A DNA stretch of 64,000 bases. It comes from GCA-002050365 sp038235165 (GTDB taxonomy: Bacteria > Acidobacteriota > Blastocatellia > Pyrinomonadales > Pyrinomonadaceae). The stretch covers positions 154,341-218,340 of the forward strand of contig JBBSUG010000002.1 in the NCBI GenBank assembly GCA_038235165.1, given 5' to 3'. Shown piece after piece: positions 35,343 through 44,808 of this stretch. The position numbers and the translations under genes were made by a program. The notes beneath the pieces are model-generated. The model did no database searches, was not told the origin of the DNA, and saw only the letters and a program-made list of their open reading frames with translations. Numbering within the stretch: the first letter of the stretch is position 1; each line of letters begins with the position of its first letter.

Positions 35343-37628
35343 TTAAAAAAATCTCCCGAGTGAAAAATAAAGTTTGCGATGTCCGCCTTCGCCGAAACTG
35401 CCGCCGAGAAAGATCGGACCGATGCGCGTTTCCAAAACCGCGCCGCCGGTGACGCTCTGGCGATATTTCGCCGCACCGAAGTTCTCAAATGCGGTTCCGC
35501 CCTCATACCAGCCGCCGACGTATAATTTTCCGCCGATATACGCCGGAGCCGAAAAGGTTCGGTGCAGAACGCCGATGCCGCCTGTCAAATAATTACTGCT
35601 GCGAAATTCCCGGCTGCCGTAGCCGCCGATATTGAACAATCCGCCGAGCGTATATTGCTGAAACAGCGGCGCGGTTTCACCGAATGTTGTGCCGCCGCCG
35701 CCAAATTCAAACACGATGTTTTTATCGTTGAGCGATTGAAACGCATTAATTCTCGATTCGGCTTGCGGAAATCCGCCGCTTGCGCCCGGACTTTTGAAAT
35801 AATAGTTAAGCGAACTTCGCAGTTCGATGCCGCTCGTCGGAATCTGTGCGTTGTTGCGCGTGTCGTAATTCCAGCGCAGAGAGGCGAACCCGACCGTGCC
35901 GCCCAAGTCTGAAAATTGCGGATTGCCGATGCGGCGCGAAGCCTGCTGATGTCCGATTGAAACGCCGAGCCGTACTTCGCTGTTGCGGTTCGCGCTGTAA
36001 CCGAAATCAATTCCGGCTTGCGCCGTCTGAAAATTATAATCGGCGAGACGATTGCCGTCCTGAAAAAAACTGACTCTGTGGTCTTCGTAAAAAGCGTGCG
36101 GTGCGGCGAAAAAGCGGCTGTTTCCGAACGGACGATAAAATTCTGTTGCCAACAATGTCCGCGAACCGATGCTGATGTCGTTGCGCCATTCGTTGCCGTC
36201 GCCGCCGATGTCGAAAAACGTCAAACGCCCCCGCGCATTGAAATTAACGTCGTCATTTTGAGCGTTATTGACATCCGCGCCGACATCGAGAACCGTTGTT
36301 CGCTGTGTGCGCTCTTTCGGATCGTAAAGACGCACCAGCAAACCCGTTTTGCCGTCGCGCTGCGTCATTCCGTAGCCGAGATTGTCAAATCGTTCCGTTC
36401 CCGTCAATTCGGTCAAATCATCTGCCAGAGCCTTTTCGTCGAGCGGTTTATTTTCGTATTTATCATCTAGTTTGCGCTCGATTTTTTTGATCGCATTCGG
36501 GTTTTTCGTTCCTTCAATCGCCAAAAATTCGGGAATCGGTTCGACGTTCGGGCGTATTTTCGCCTGCCGCGCTGCCAAATGACTTTGCCAGTCCGCATCG
36601 TTCAGCGCAAGGCTTTTGAGGAGCGCGATTTTCGCTGTTGCGCCTTCGTAGCCGAGTTTGACGATTTCTTCGCCCGCGCCGAAATCGAACGTGGTGTAAT
36701 TTTTTAACTCCGGCGCGATGATGATGTCGGCTTGGCGCAAACTGCGCCGCGAATTTTCGACCGTCGCCACATAAAACGTCTGCCCCAAGATACCGACCAA
36801 ATCCTGAAGCGATGAACGGTCGCCGAGCTGCGTTTCGATGTTGACGACGAGAATAATGTCCGCGCCCATATCTTTGGCGACATCGGTCGGGATGTTATTC
36901 AAAATTCCGCCGTCCGCCAGGATTTTACCGTCCAATTCGACCGGGGCAAAAACCGCCGGAATCGCCATCGTCGCCCGCAGTGACTGTGCCAGCGAACCGC
37001 TTTTCAGCACGACCGTATCGGCGTTGACCAAATCGGTCGCCACACAACGAAACGGAATCGGCAGATTGTCGAAGTCCGTATTGTCACCGTATTGAAGCAT
37101 CAAACGGTCAAGCACTAAACCAATTTCGTGACCCGGATTCAAACTGCTCGGCAATCTCAAGTTCGTTTTTTCGCCGCCTAATGTAATCGCTCCCGAGAGA
37201 TTGCGGCGGTCTTCCTTGCGGCGGTAAGTCAATTCATTGAATGCCGGCTTTCCGCGCAAAAGTTCATTCCAATCGAGCGTTTCGACCAACTTCTCCATTT
37301 CGTTCGGCGTGCGTCCCGTCGCATACAACGCCCCGACGAGCGCGCCCATACTCGCCCCGGCGATATAATCAACCGGAATATGATTTTCTTCGAGAACTTT
37401 GAGAACACCGACGTGCGCGAAACCGCGTGCGCCGCCGCCGCTCAGCACGAGTCCGATGCGCGGACGTTTTTTCGTCGTATTTGCAGATGTTTGAGGTGTT
37501 TGACCGAAAATCAAAATTGGTAGAAACAGCGAGATAATTAACGCCGCAGTTGTAAGTGATTTACTTTTTTTCAAACTTAAAACCGACCGCACAAAAATAA
37601 TTACCGTAACTCTCGCAATAATTTTCAT
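35343..37628 (-). CDS. Patatin-like phospholipase with C-terminal outer-membrane barrel (PlpD-like)
   Basis: 761 residues. Signal peptide, then a patatin domain: oxyanion-hole SGGGARG, nucleophile Ser in AGASMGALVG and catalytic Asp in LADGGILNNIP. A POTRA-like linker follows (EFLAIEGTKNPNAIKKIERK ...) and then a beta-barrel of the Omp85/surface-antigen class ending in RKLYFSLGRFF with a terminal aromatic residue. This is the arrangement of type Vd autotransporters such as Pseudomonas PlpD, where the barrel exports the lipase. Predicted outer-membrane or released lipase. Monocistronic by position. Confidence 0.88.
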   Translation of the reverse strand: MKIIARVTVIIFVRSVLSLKKSKSLTTAALIISLFLPILIFGQTPQTSANTTKKRPRIGLVLSGGGARGFAHVGVLKVLEENHIPVDYIAGASMGALVGALYATGRTPNEMEKLVETLDWNELLRGKPAFNELTYRRKEDRRNLSGAITLGGEKTNLRLPSSLNPGHEIGLVLDRLMLQYGDNTDFDNLPIPFRCVATDLVNADTVVLKSGSLAQSLRATMAIPAVFAPVELDGKILADGGILNNIPTDVAKDMGADIILVVNIETQLGDRSSLQDLVGILGQTFYVATVENSRRSLRQADIIIAPELKNYTTFDFGAGEEIVKLGYEGATAKIALLKSLALNDADWQSHLAARQAKIRPNVEPIPEFLAIEGTKNPNAIKKIERKLDDKYENKPLDEKALADDLTELTGTERFDNLGYGMTQRDGKTGLLVRLYDPKERTQRTTVLDVGADVNNAQNDDVNFNARGRLTFFDIGGDGNEWRNDISIGSRTLLATEFYRPFGNSRFFAAPHAFYEDHRVSFFQDGNRLADYNFQTAQAGIDFGYSANRNSEVRLGVSIGHQQASRRIGNPQFSDLGGTVGFASLRWNYDTRNNAQIPTSGIELRSSLNYYFKSPGASGGFPQAESRINAFQSLNDKNIVFEFGGGGTTFGETAPLFQQYTLGGLFNIGGYGSREFRSSNYLTGGIGVLHRTFSAPAYIGGKLYVGGWYEGGTAFENFGAAKYRQSVTGGAVLETRIGPIFLGGSFGEGGHRKLYFSLGRFF

Positions 37629-37661
37629 TGTTCCAGTATATCGTTACAAATTGATTTAAAG

Positions 37662-37702
37662 AAAGAAGGTGCCGCCGTCGTTCTGACAGCGACACCTTCT
37701 TT
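37662..37702 (-). terminator. Hairpin terminator after the TonB receptor gene
   Basis: aaagaaggtg and caccttcttt form a 10-bp outer stem with A- and T-rich flanks on both sides, so it can act bidirectionally. It lies just downstream of the stop at 37720. Confidence 0.75.
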
Positions 37703-37719
37703 TTGGATGTTTTAGAAAA

Positions 37720-39942
37720 TCAGAAAAATCGAATCGTGTAGTTGAATCTCACGCCGCGTCCGATTTCCGGGGCGAATTCTTTGATGAACGACAGGTGATT
37801 TCGATATTCTTTATCGAATAAGTTATAAGCGTTCACACCGAAAAGATGCGCGTAGTGGTCGCGTCCGATGATATATGAAGCGGCGACGTTGAATAGCCCA
37901 TAACCTGCGGTGCGTGTTTCTAATGGAAAAAGCCGGGTCTGTGCGCCTGCAAAAAGTCCTTCCGGTTTGATGCTCAGATTTTTGTATTTCAAATCCAATC
38001 CGATTCGTGCGCGACTCGGCGGAATACGCGGTAAATTCAAATCTTCGCTGGTGAGTTTGGCACGAACAACATCAGCGGTCAGGAAAAAGTTGACATATTT
38101 ATTGACATCCGCGTCAAAATTGACTTCCGCACCGGCGTAGCGGCTGTTACCCTGCGAATAAAACGAGAGCGGCAAACCGTCTTCACGGTCAACGATGCCG
38201 TCGCCGTCGAGATCGACAAACGCGAAATAAACAAAATCTTTCAGCCGGTAATAATAAAGACTTGCATCAAAACGAAATCGGTTTGATGTTTGGCGCAGTC
38301 CGAAATCAATACCGTTTGAGCGTTCGCGCTTTAGATTTTGATTGCCCACTTCAAATGAAATTGTTCCGACGTGCGGACCATTGTTGTAAAGCTCTTCGAG
38401 TGCCGGCGCACGATATGAATTTGAGTAGTTAGACACGAACGCGCCACCTTCCCACAGCCGAACACGAACTCCCGCCGCGCCCGAAACGCCGGTGAAATCA
38501 CGGTCGAGAAAATCGGGATTGTCGGCTCGATACCGATTATTTTCCACTCGTGCGCCCAATTGAAAACTGACGCGCCCGAAACTAATTTCTTCCAGTCCGA
38601 AGGCGGAAAACATATTTTGTTTGACTCTGCCGTCAACCAAAAGCTCTTCGCCGGTATTTAAAAAGTTTCGGTTGAAGCCTTCAAAACCGAACCGCCCGGA
38701 TAACTTGCCGTATTTTTTCTGTTCGAATACGCCGCGATATGAGAAAGTATCGTTGTCGAACTGGGTGCCGACCACATTGTCCGCGAGTTCGTTGTGACGA
38801 TAATCGGTATAATCAATCTTAAAATTGCCGCTCGTGACGAACCCGTCAACTTCTCTGAAACCGCCATTCACGCGCAAATTGTGCCGCCGCAGCCGCAGAT
38901 CAATTTCTTCGTCGTTATTTTCAAAACCGGATTCGATAAATCCCGCAAACGGAACGCCGTAACGCGAAGTGTAATAATTGTAACTGGCGCGAATAAAGGA
39001 TTTGTCGGTAAAATAACCCAAACCGCCGGAACCACTGGTTGAGCGCGAAGCAGAATTGGGAACTCTGCCGAGCGGTGTAAAATAATCACCTGCCCGCTGC
39101 GCGCTGCCGTTGCCGAAAAAGAGAAAGTTTTTGTAACCGTATTCGAGATTGCCGCCGACTCCGGCTTGCTTATTATTCGTTCCGGCGAGCGCGGTGAATG
39201 CACCGCGAATGCCCGGATGTTTGTCGTCGTCTTGCTGCCCGATAGCATTGACCACACCACCAATGGCATTACTGCCGTAAAGCAGTGTCGCCGGACCTTT
39301 GACAACTTCTAATCGCTCGACGCTGAGTGGATCAATCGGTTCACCGTGATCGCCTGAACCCGAACCGATTGATCCGACACGCACTCCGTTTTGCAAAACT
39401 AAAACCCGGTCGCCGTCGAAACCGCGAATGACCGGACGTGCCGTGCCGGGACCGAACGAACGTTTGGCAACGCCCGGTTCGCGCTCCAAAACTTCACCGA
39501 TGGACACCGGATTTCTCTGCGCGATCTCGCTTGCGCCGAGTACACTGACCGATTGAAACGAATCGAAAGTTGATATTTCCGCACCGCTTGCCGTAACCGT
39601 CACTTGTTCTTTAATGCCTCCCAACTGAAGCGAAAAATCAATCGTGGAATTTGCGCCCGCGACCAATACGACAGTTTTGACGGAAGTTGAAAAGCCGTCC
39701 GTCCGTGCCTGAATCGTGTAGCGTCCGGCGGGTAAATTTTCAAATTTGTAATTCCCGTCGTCGTCGGTTTCGGCAGTTAGTTTCAGTTGAGCGATTTGCA
39801 CTTGTGCGTCGTGCAGCGGAGTGTTATTTTCCGTATAAGTAACCCGCCCGCTGATCGAGCCGTTTGATTGGGCAAAAACCGACAGCGAAGCGAACAAAAA
39901 TAAAAATGTAGTTGTTAAAAATAAACGAGTGATTTTTTGCAT
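37720..39942 (-). CDS. TonB-dependent outer-membrane receptor
   Basis: 740 residues. Signal peptide ending SVFAQS, an N-terminal carboxypeptidase-regulatory-like domain (GSISGRVTYTENNTPL, DGNYKFENLPAGRYT), a plug domain (IGEVLEREPGVAKRSFGPG, VVKGPATLLYGSNAIGGVVN) and a 22-strand-type barrel ending in RGVRFNYTIRFF with terminal Phe. The plug segment GSGDHGEPIDPLSVERLEV resembles that of zinc/metal receptors of the ZnuD group, and a MerC-domain gene is upstream; a metal substrate is therefore possible but unproven. No riboswitch was recognised upstream. Confidence 0.9.
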   Translation of the reverse strand: MQKITRLFLTTTFLFLFASLSVFAQSNGSISGRVTYTENNTPLHDAQVQIAQLKLTAETDDDGNYKFENLPAGRYTIQARTDGFSTSVKTVVLVAGANSTIDFSLQLGGIKEQVTVTASGAEISTFDSFQSVSVLGASEIAQRNPVSIGEVLEREPGVAKRSFGPGTARPVIRGFDGDRVLVLQNGVRVGSIGSGSGDHGEPIDPLSVERLEVVKGPATLLYGSNAIGGVVNAIGQQDDDKHPGIRGAFTALAGTNNKQAGVGGNLEYGYKNFLFFGNGSAQRAGDYFTPLGRVPNSASRSTSGSGGLGYFTDKSFIRASYNYYTSRYGVPFAGFIESGFENNDEEIDLRLRRHNLRVNGGFREVDGFVTSGNFKIDYTDYRHNELADNVVGTQFDNDTFSYRGVFEQKKYGKLSGRFGFEGFNRNFLNTGEELLVDGRVKQNMFSAFGLEEISFGRVSFQLGARVENNRYRADNPDFLDRDFTGVSGAAGVRVRLWEGGAFVSNYSNSYRAPALEELYNNGPHVGTISFEVGNQNLKRERSNGIDFGLRQTSNRFRFDASLYYYRLKDFVYFAFVDLDGDGIVDREDGLPLSFYSQGNSRYAGAEVNFDADVNKYVNFFLTADVVRAKLTSEDLNLPRIPPSRARIGLDLKYKNLSIKPEGLFAGAQTRLFPLETRTAGYGLFNVAASYIIGRDHYAHLFGVNAYNLFDKEYRNHLSFIKEFAPEIGRGVRFNYTIRFF

Positions 39943-40073
39943 AATTAGTTATTTCCCGTAAATAAATTTTAGGAATTTAGTTTAACTATAAAGATTACCG
40001 CTTATGATGATTGAACGAAAATTTCCCGACCGACTTTTCAATAAACGGCTGTTTGTCGGAAATGAAAGGCATT

Positions 40074-40517
40074 TTACTTCAACGAACAGCGATGTGTTTC
40101 CTCGCAACTTCGACAATCCGCACACAATCGCCGGTTGATAAAATGTGCAGATGTAATGCACAGCGCACCGGCGGCGACGAAGGATATTTTTCCCGAAAGA
40201 TTTTCTTCAAAAAGGATGTCGGAAAAAATGATGAAAACGATTCCCGTCGAAAAGAGAAGCAAAGTTCTGATTTTGCCGTGTTGTCTGAAATAAGACGGCA
40301 GCAAACTGATCGAAGCGATGACGATTGAAGCAGCGATAAAAACGTATTCAACGCCTTCATGCGCCAGAAAAGATATGCCGAGCAACGGCAAAAACGAAGT
40401 AATAAACGGCATTGCCAGACAATGAACCGCGCAAATCCACGAAACCGCCGCGCCTGTTTTATCGAGCGCGTCGTTCGATTGGAAAATCTGAAAATTTAAT
40501 TGCATAGTTTTTCTCAT
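40074..40517 (-). CDS. MerC-domain membrane protein
   Basis: 147 residues with four membrane segments in the MerC pattern. Paired cysteine region in helix 1 reads WICAVHCLAMP, the hallmark of MerC-type mercury or metal transport proteins. The C-terminal tail has CADCRSCEETHRC, a possible second metal site. No other mer gene (MerA, MerR, MerP) is adjacent, so a general metal role with the neighbouring TonB receptor fits better than mercury resistance. A second start (Met5 at 40505) is nearby. Confidence 0.85.
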   Translation of the reverse strand: MRKTMQLNFQIFQSNDALDKTGAAVSWICAVHCLAMPFITSFLPLLGISFLAHEGVEYVFIAASIVIASISLLPSYFRQHGKIRTLLLFSTGIVFIIFSDILFEENLSGKISFVAAGALCITSAHFINRRLCADCRSCEETHRCSLK

Positions 40518-40633
40518 TCAATTGCAGTGTTTAATTAAACAGTTTCAATCAAATCTTCAGACAGCGTGTACAAGTTTTTATTAAACGGTTGAATTTTCCG
40601 AATGAACGCGGGGAAAACGCGAACGATTGCATT

Positions 40634-41413
40634 TTAGAGTTTCAGTAATCGCTCACGTAAAATTCGTGATTGCTGGCGGCTTGAGGTAAGTTTCTGTTTG
40701 TTTTTGAGGGCGATAAGAAAAGTTCCGCCCGGTAGCGGCGAGATTTTCTCGATCATTTCCAAATTAATCAATGCGCTGCGCGACAGACGGATAAATGTGT
40801 TTGGTTCGAGTCTGGCTTCAATGTCTTTCAAACGAAAATTTATCGTATATTTTTTATTATCCGTATTAGTAATGTGCAATAGTTCCCCGTCGGCAACAAT
40901 TGAAACAATTTCAGCAACGGGAATTAACAAAATTTCGTCTCTCGTGCGAATCGGAATCCGTTCGAGTCGGGGTTGCGGTGCGGTTTCTTCGTAAACGGCG
41001 ACGGCTGTTTTTAGATTTACCGCGTCTGTTTCGCTGAAATTAATTTGTTCAAGCCGTTCCGAAGCCCGGTTCAACGTCTCGCGCAACCGCGACTTTTCAA
41101 CAGGTTTCAGCAAATAGTCAATCGCGTTGACTTCAAAAGCACGCACCGCAAATTCGTCGTGCGCTGTGACAAAGGCGACGAGCGGAAGTTCTGATTTACT
41201 TAAAAACTTGACGACTTCCAAACCGGAAATTTCCGGCATCTGCAAATCGAGAAGCGCGAGATCGGGTTTTAATTCTTTGATAATTTCAATCGCGCCCGCG
41301 CCGTTTTCCGCTTCGCCGACGATTTCAGCGTCGTCAAACTGCTGCAAAATGCTTTTCAAAAAATTTCGCGCCGGTCGCTCGTCGTCGGCAATGATGATGC
41401 GGAGTTTGTTCAT
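40634..41413 (-). CDS. LytTR-type response regulator
   Basis: 259 residues: an N-terminal receiver with DD at 10-11, phosphoacceptor Asp56 in LLDLQMPEIS, Thr and Lys in VTAHDE and YLLKPVEK; then a LytTR DNA-binding domain (RIPIRTRDEILLIPVAEIVSIVADGE ... FIRLSRSALINLEMIEKI). It is the cognate regulator of the sensor kinase encoded 75 bp upstream; the spacer carries paired heptamer arrays. The target genes are unknown. Confidence 0.94.
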   Translation of the reverse strand: MNKLRIIIADDERPARNFLKSILQQFDDAEIVGEAENGAGAIEIIKELKPDLALLDLQMPEISGLEVVKFLSKSELPLVAFVTAHDEFAVRAFEVNAIDYLLKPVEKSRLRETLNRASERLEQINFSETDAVNLKTAVAVYEETAPQPRLERIPIRTRDEILLIPVAEIVSIVADGELLHITNTDNKKYTINFRLKDIEARLEPNTFIRLSRSALINLEMIEKISPLPGGTFLIALKNKQKLTSSRQQSRILRERLLKL

Positions 41414-41422
41414 AACTGTAAA

Positions 41423-41536
41423 ATTGCGAATTCCAGATTCCAGATTCCAAATTTAAGATCGGCAAACGAAAATTGCTCGGCGGAATTTTAACCGCTTGGA
41501 ATCTGGAATTTAGAATCTGGAATCTGGAATCTGATT
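41423..41536. repeat. Paired attccag / tctggaa heptamer arrays
   Basis: Words attgcga, attccag, attccag, attccaa, atttaag at 41423-41457, and the inverse family cttggaa, tctggaa, tttagaa, tctggaa, tctggaa, tctgatt at 41495-41536. The second array encodes the C-terminal FQIPDSKFQIP of the sensor kinase. Same word family as the array before proC. Confidence 0.85.
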
Positions 41537-43392
41537 TCCGCCATCGTTCCGGTGCCGATTGCGCTTTCGATTTTCAGGTGCGCCTTTTTTCCGTAATAAG
41601 AGGTTAATCTTTGTTCGATATTGTTTAGCCCGACACCTCTCTCGCGTGCCTGCAAAAGTTCGGTATTGCCCACCCCGCCGCCGGAATCGGAGACGCGCAA
41701 AATTAAAAATGCGGCTTCTTTTTCGTTTTCCAAATTAGCGGAAATAATAATTACACCGCCGTTTTTCTTTTTTGAAATACCGTGTTTTACGGCGTTTTCG
41801 ACCAAAGGCTGCAGAATCAGCGCGGGCAGGCGCAAAACATTCAGATCGGACGGCACATTAATTTCGACTTCCAACCGTTCTTCAAACCGCGCTTTTTCGA
41901 TTTCCAGATAACTTTTGATCAAGTCAATTTCCTCGCCGAGCGTCGAAAATTCGCTTCCCGAACGCATACTGCCGCGCAGCAACCGCGTCAATTTCATTAA
42001 TGTTTCAAAGGCTTTGTCAGGCGCAGCGTTGATTAAATAACCGATGGTCGTCAGCGCGTTGAATAAAAAATGCGGGTTGATTTGAGCGCGAAGAGCGCGA
42101 AGCTGTGCCTCCGTCGCCAATTTGCTGAATTCCTGCGCCTGTCTTTCCTGTTCGTAGCGTTCGTTCGTCACGCGCAGATTGTCGATCCGCCGCGCTGCCA
42201 GCAAAGCGACGGCTTCGAGCATTTCAACTTCGTCGGAAAGCAGACGGCGACCGCCGGAAAAATCGCTTAAATTGATTTGATAAAACGCCGGTTCGGTCGT
42301 CGGCACAAAAATCTCCGCACTGGACGGCGTAAAATTGACCGATGAGAATTGGTTGGTATTTTCAATTTCGCTTCTTTGCATCCAGACTGCATTTTGCGCC
42401 GTCAGAGCCTTGGAAAGTTCCGCGCAAATGTCGCTCAAAACCATCTCCGCCGTTTCGCGCTTTTCGATTAAACGGGCGATTTCAAACTGTAACTTTCCGT
42501 AATCGAATCGCCGCAAAATTATTTTATCAACGAGCAAAACGGCGAATCTGTGTAAAGTCGGATAAATAAGAGCCGTCGTCATCCACAACGTCAAAACGAC
42601 GACCGCCGCTGACACATCGTTGCGGTCGTGCGTTTCGTGCCACGCAAGCAGCGGTACGGCGACGAAAACATACAACCCGAACGCCAGCGATGCCAACAAT
42701 AACAACGACAGTGCGCGCTTCAAAAACAAATCGGCAAAGGCGAAACGATAATCCTGCAATAAAATCGCCAGCGCGAGCGGCAGCGAAGATTGGTGTGCGA
42801 TCAGTTCGACGAGCCACGAACTGCCTTCGTCATTGGAACTCAAATGAAGTGCCGAAACCGCGAAGACAAGCAGTGCCGCAATCCAGACCGTTTTATTTTC
42901 GAGCGGCTGTTTGAAATTTAAAATTAGCAGTCCGGCGATCAGCGCGAGCGAACCGAATGTGAGAATCTGCAACGCCGGATTCGACGGCGCGGCATTGTTG
43001 AAAATTGCCGACTGAAAATGGAAAACACCGGCTAAAATGCTCAAACCATACGCAGCAAAAGCGAGCAGCCGTGCCTTCGGGTTTTCGCTGGCGGAATTTT
43101 TCCACGCTGAATAAACGACGACCGACGGCAGAAATCCGAGTGCCGAATAAGAAATCGCCAGCAGTACAGGCGATGTTCGACCTGCGCCGAAATCCTGCCA
43201 GATAAAGGCAAACAGTTCGCCGATGTTCCACAGAAATCCCAACACCGACGTAGCAAAAAGCAGTAAATCAAACGGAAATTTGTCTTTCACCTTGCGATGG
43301 CGAACGACCATCACAAACAACAGAGCGTAGAGCGCAACGCCGACCGTAAAACCTAAAAGATTAACTAATGATGCGACGTTCAGCGTATTCAT
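41488..43392 (-). CDS. LytS/YehU-type sensor histidine kinase
   Basis: 634 residues. The N-terminal third has about seven hydrophobic helices, then a GAF-like cytoplasmic region, then the His_kinase domain: phosphoacceptor His in RAQINPHFLFNALTTIGYL, N-box LILQPLVENAVKHGI, and G-boxes SDSGGGVGN and GVGLNNIEQRL. It signals to the LytTR regulator next to it. The last 13 residues (FQIPDSKFQIPSG) are encoded by a heptamer repeat array, so the native C terminus has probably been extended or replaced by repeat expansion. Confidence 0.92.
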   Translation of the reverse strand: MNTLNVASLVNLLGFTVGVALYALLFVMVVRHRKVKDKFPFDLLLFATSVLGFLWNIGELFAFIWQDFGAGRTSPVLLAISYSALGFLPSVVVYSAWKNSASENPKARLLAFAAYGLSILAGVFHFQSAIFNNAAPSNPALQILTFGSLALIAGLLILNFKQPLENKTVWIAALLVFAVSALHLSSNDEGSSWLVELIAHQSSLPLALAILLQDYRFAFADLFLKRALSLLLLASLAFGLYVFVAVPLLAWHETHDRNDVSAAVVVLTLWMTTALIYPTLHRFAVLLVDKIILRRFDYGKLQFEIARLIEKRETAEMVLSDICAELSKALTAQNAVWMQRSEIENTNQFSSVNFTPSSAEIFVPTTEPAFYQINLSDFSGGRRLLSDEVEMLEAVALLAARRIDNLRVTNERYEQERQAQEFSKLATEAQLRALRAQINPHFLFNALTTIGYLINAAPDKAFETLMKLTRLLRGSMRSGSEFSTLGEEIDLIKSYLEIEKARFEERLEVEINVPSDLNVLRLPALILQPLVENAVKHGISKKKNGGVIIISANLENEKEAAFLILRVSDSGGGVGNTELLQARERGVGLNNIEQRLTSYYGKKAHLKIESAIGTGTMAEIRFQIPDSKFQIPSG

Positions 43393-43453
43393 TCAAATTC
43401 CAGACTCCAAATTCCAGATTTCAGATTTTCATTAACGATTGACGACTAACGCT
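43391..43453. repeat. Nine-unit heptamer array upstream of the sensor kinase
   Basis: 7-bp words run without phase change from attcaaa (43391) through ttccaga, ctccaaa, ttccaga, tttcaga, ttttcat, taacgat, tgacgac to taacgct (43453). Two word families (ttccaga and taacgat) are joined in one phase. The inverse of the first words supplies a tgga site upstream of the kinase ATG. Confidence 0.85.
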
Positions 43454-43890
43454 CACGGTGTCGCCTTCCCTCCGTTGGCGGACAACCCGTCCGCGTTTCC
43501 GATTCGCACTTTTTCGCGGTACTGGTTGATGGCGACATAGACGACTTCGGCTTCGGTGACGCGCACCGATTGTCCGTGCGAGCCGAAGCGTTCGGATTCG
43601 ACGATGACTCGAATCGTGATCGAGGTGTTGCCGACTTTGGTCGTCTGCGCGTAAAAACTGACCAGATCGCCGACGAATACCGGCTCGTGGAAAATAACTT
43701 CCTTCATCGCCAACGTGACAAAACGGTCGTGGTGCGTGTGCCTGACGGCTTCAACGCCGCCGGCGACATCAATATAGCTTAAAATAATGCCGCCGAAAAC
43801 CGTCCCGTGCGCGTTCGTGTCGCGCGGCATCATCGTAATCCGAATCGCCGCATTTCGCAGACGTTCGGCTTCTTTTTCTTCTTTTTCCAT
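43453..43890 (-). CDS. Acyl-CoA thioesterase, hotdog fold (YciA-like)
   Basis: 145 residues of the acyl-CoA hydrolase (BFIT/YciA) group. The hotdog helix is visible as DTNAHGTVFGGIILSYIDVAGG, where the Asp/Asn and His act on the thioester, and the following strands (RFVTLAMKEVIFHEPVFVGD, KVGNTSITIRVIVE) match the family. Predicted cytoplasmic hydrolysis of acyl-CoA to free acid; chain length unknown. A fair ribosome site (aagga) precedes the ATG. It follows the alpha/beta hydrolase gene by 16 bp. Confidence 0.9.
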   Translation of the reverse strand: MEKEEKEAERLRNAAIRITMMPRDTNAHGTVFGGIILSYIDVAGGVEAVRHTHHDRFVTLAMKEVIFHEPVFVGDLVSFYAQTTKVGNTSITIRVIVESERFGSHGQSVRVTEAEVVYVAINQYREKVRIGNADGLSANGGKATP

Positions 43891-43906
43891 AACTTTACAT
43901 CCTTGC

Positions 43907-44557
43907 TTACGGGCGGGTTTCTGCCTCTTTTTCCAAAATCCAATCGTGAATCGCGGTTTTCAACTGTTCTAAATGATCGTCGAAAAAATGACCGCAGTGA
44001 TCAAAAACCACTAATTTCGTATCGGTATTTTCAGCGACCATCGAAACGAGAACATTAAGATTTTCAATCGAGCCGAATTCATCTTCGTCGCCGTGAACGA
44101 ATAAAATTGGTTTGCGGCAGTTTTTCATATACGAAAAATCGTATTTATCAACCGCCGTGCCGATGCTGATGATTCGCACAATGCGGTCGTCGTCGAGCGC
44201 GACTTCCGTCCCGACGCGCGAACCGAAAGAAAATCCGGCTAAAGTGATCGGCTGGTTTGGATAATGTTCGTTCAAATAATCTAAAACGTCGCGCACATCC
44301 GTTTTTTCGCCATTGCCGTCGTCGTGTTCGCCCGTCGAGCCGCCGACCCCGCGAAAATTGAAGCGCACTGTGACGAGTCCGGCATCGAGCAGACCAGCAG
44401 CGGCGCGATATACGACTTTGTTGTGCATTGTTCCGCCGCCGAGCGGATGCGGGTGGCAAACGAGAGCCGCGCCGCGCACTTCGCCCGCCGGTTCTTTCAA
44501 AATCGCTTCGAGATGTCCGACAGACGCGGGAATTTGTAAATTACCTTTTGGATACAT
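43907..44557 (-). CDS. Alpha/beta hydrolase
   Basis: 216 residues, small alpha/beta hydrolase of the dienelactone-hydrolase-like or UPF-type group. CHPHPLGGGTMHNKVV is typical of this subgroup; the nucleophile Ser lies in LAGFSFGSRVG, Asp in VHGDEDEFG and His in DHCGHFFDDH. No signal peptide. Substrate unknown. The two-gene unit with the thioesterase suggests ester or thioester metabolism. Its start codon is preceded by the agatttt heptamer array rather than by a ribosome site. Confidence 0.87.
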   Translation of the reverse strand: MYPKGNLQIPASVGHLEAILKEPAGEVRGAALVCHPHPLGGGTMHNKVVYRAAAGLLDAGLVTVRFNFRGVGGSTGEHDDGNGEKTDVRDVLDYLNEHYPNQPITLAGFSFGSRVGTEVALDDDRIVRIISIGTAVDKYDFSYMKNCRKPILFVHGDEDEFGSIENLNVLVSMVAENTDTKLVVFDHCGHFFDDHLEQLKTAIHDWILEKEAETRP

Positions 44558-44563
44558 AGTATT

Positions 44564-44598
44564 AGATTTTAGATTTTAGATTTTGGTTTTTGGATTGG
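44564..44598. repeat. Heptamer array (agatttt)
   Basis: agatttt three times in a row, then ggttttt and ggattgg, directly upstream of the hydrolase start on the minus strand. Confidence 0.8.
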
Positions 44599-44808
44599 CA
44601 AATGTGCTTTTCGTGAAAACTTTTCGGCGGCATTTTTTACCTTAGTATTTCGATTGGATATTTACGCCGATTTCGTGATATTTTTTCAGTAAAGAATAAT
44701 GCGGAAACACGCGTGAAGTAAGTGTATTTTCATCATCATTCGAGTTTTGCGCCCTTACTTTGTGCGGGCTTCTGCATTTTGCAAATTTATCCGAATCAAG
44801 CACTAATA

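Noticed and set aside
37720..40073. Cobalamin riboswitch upstream of the TonB receptor
   Set aside because: The 131-bp upstream spacer shows no cobalamin-box-like sequence or fitting fold.
41423..43453. Short repeats considered as a CRISPR array
   Set aside because: Units are 7 bp, contiguous and degenerate, without spacers; no cas gene nearby.
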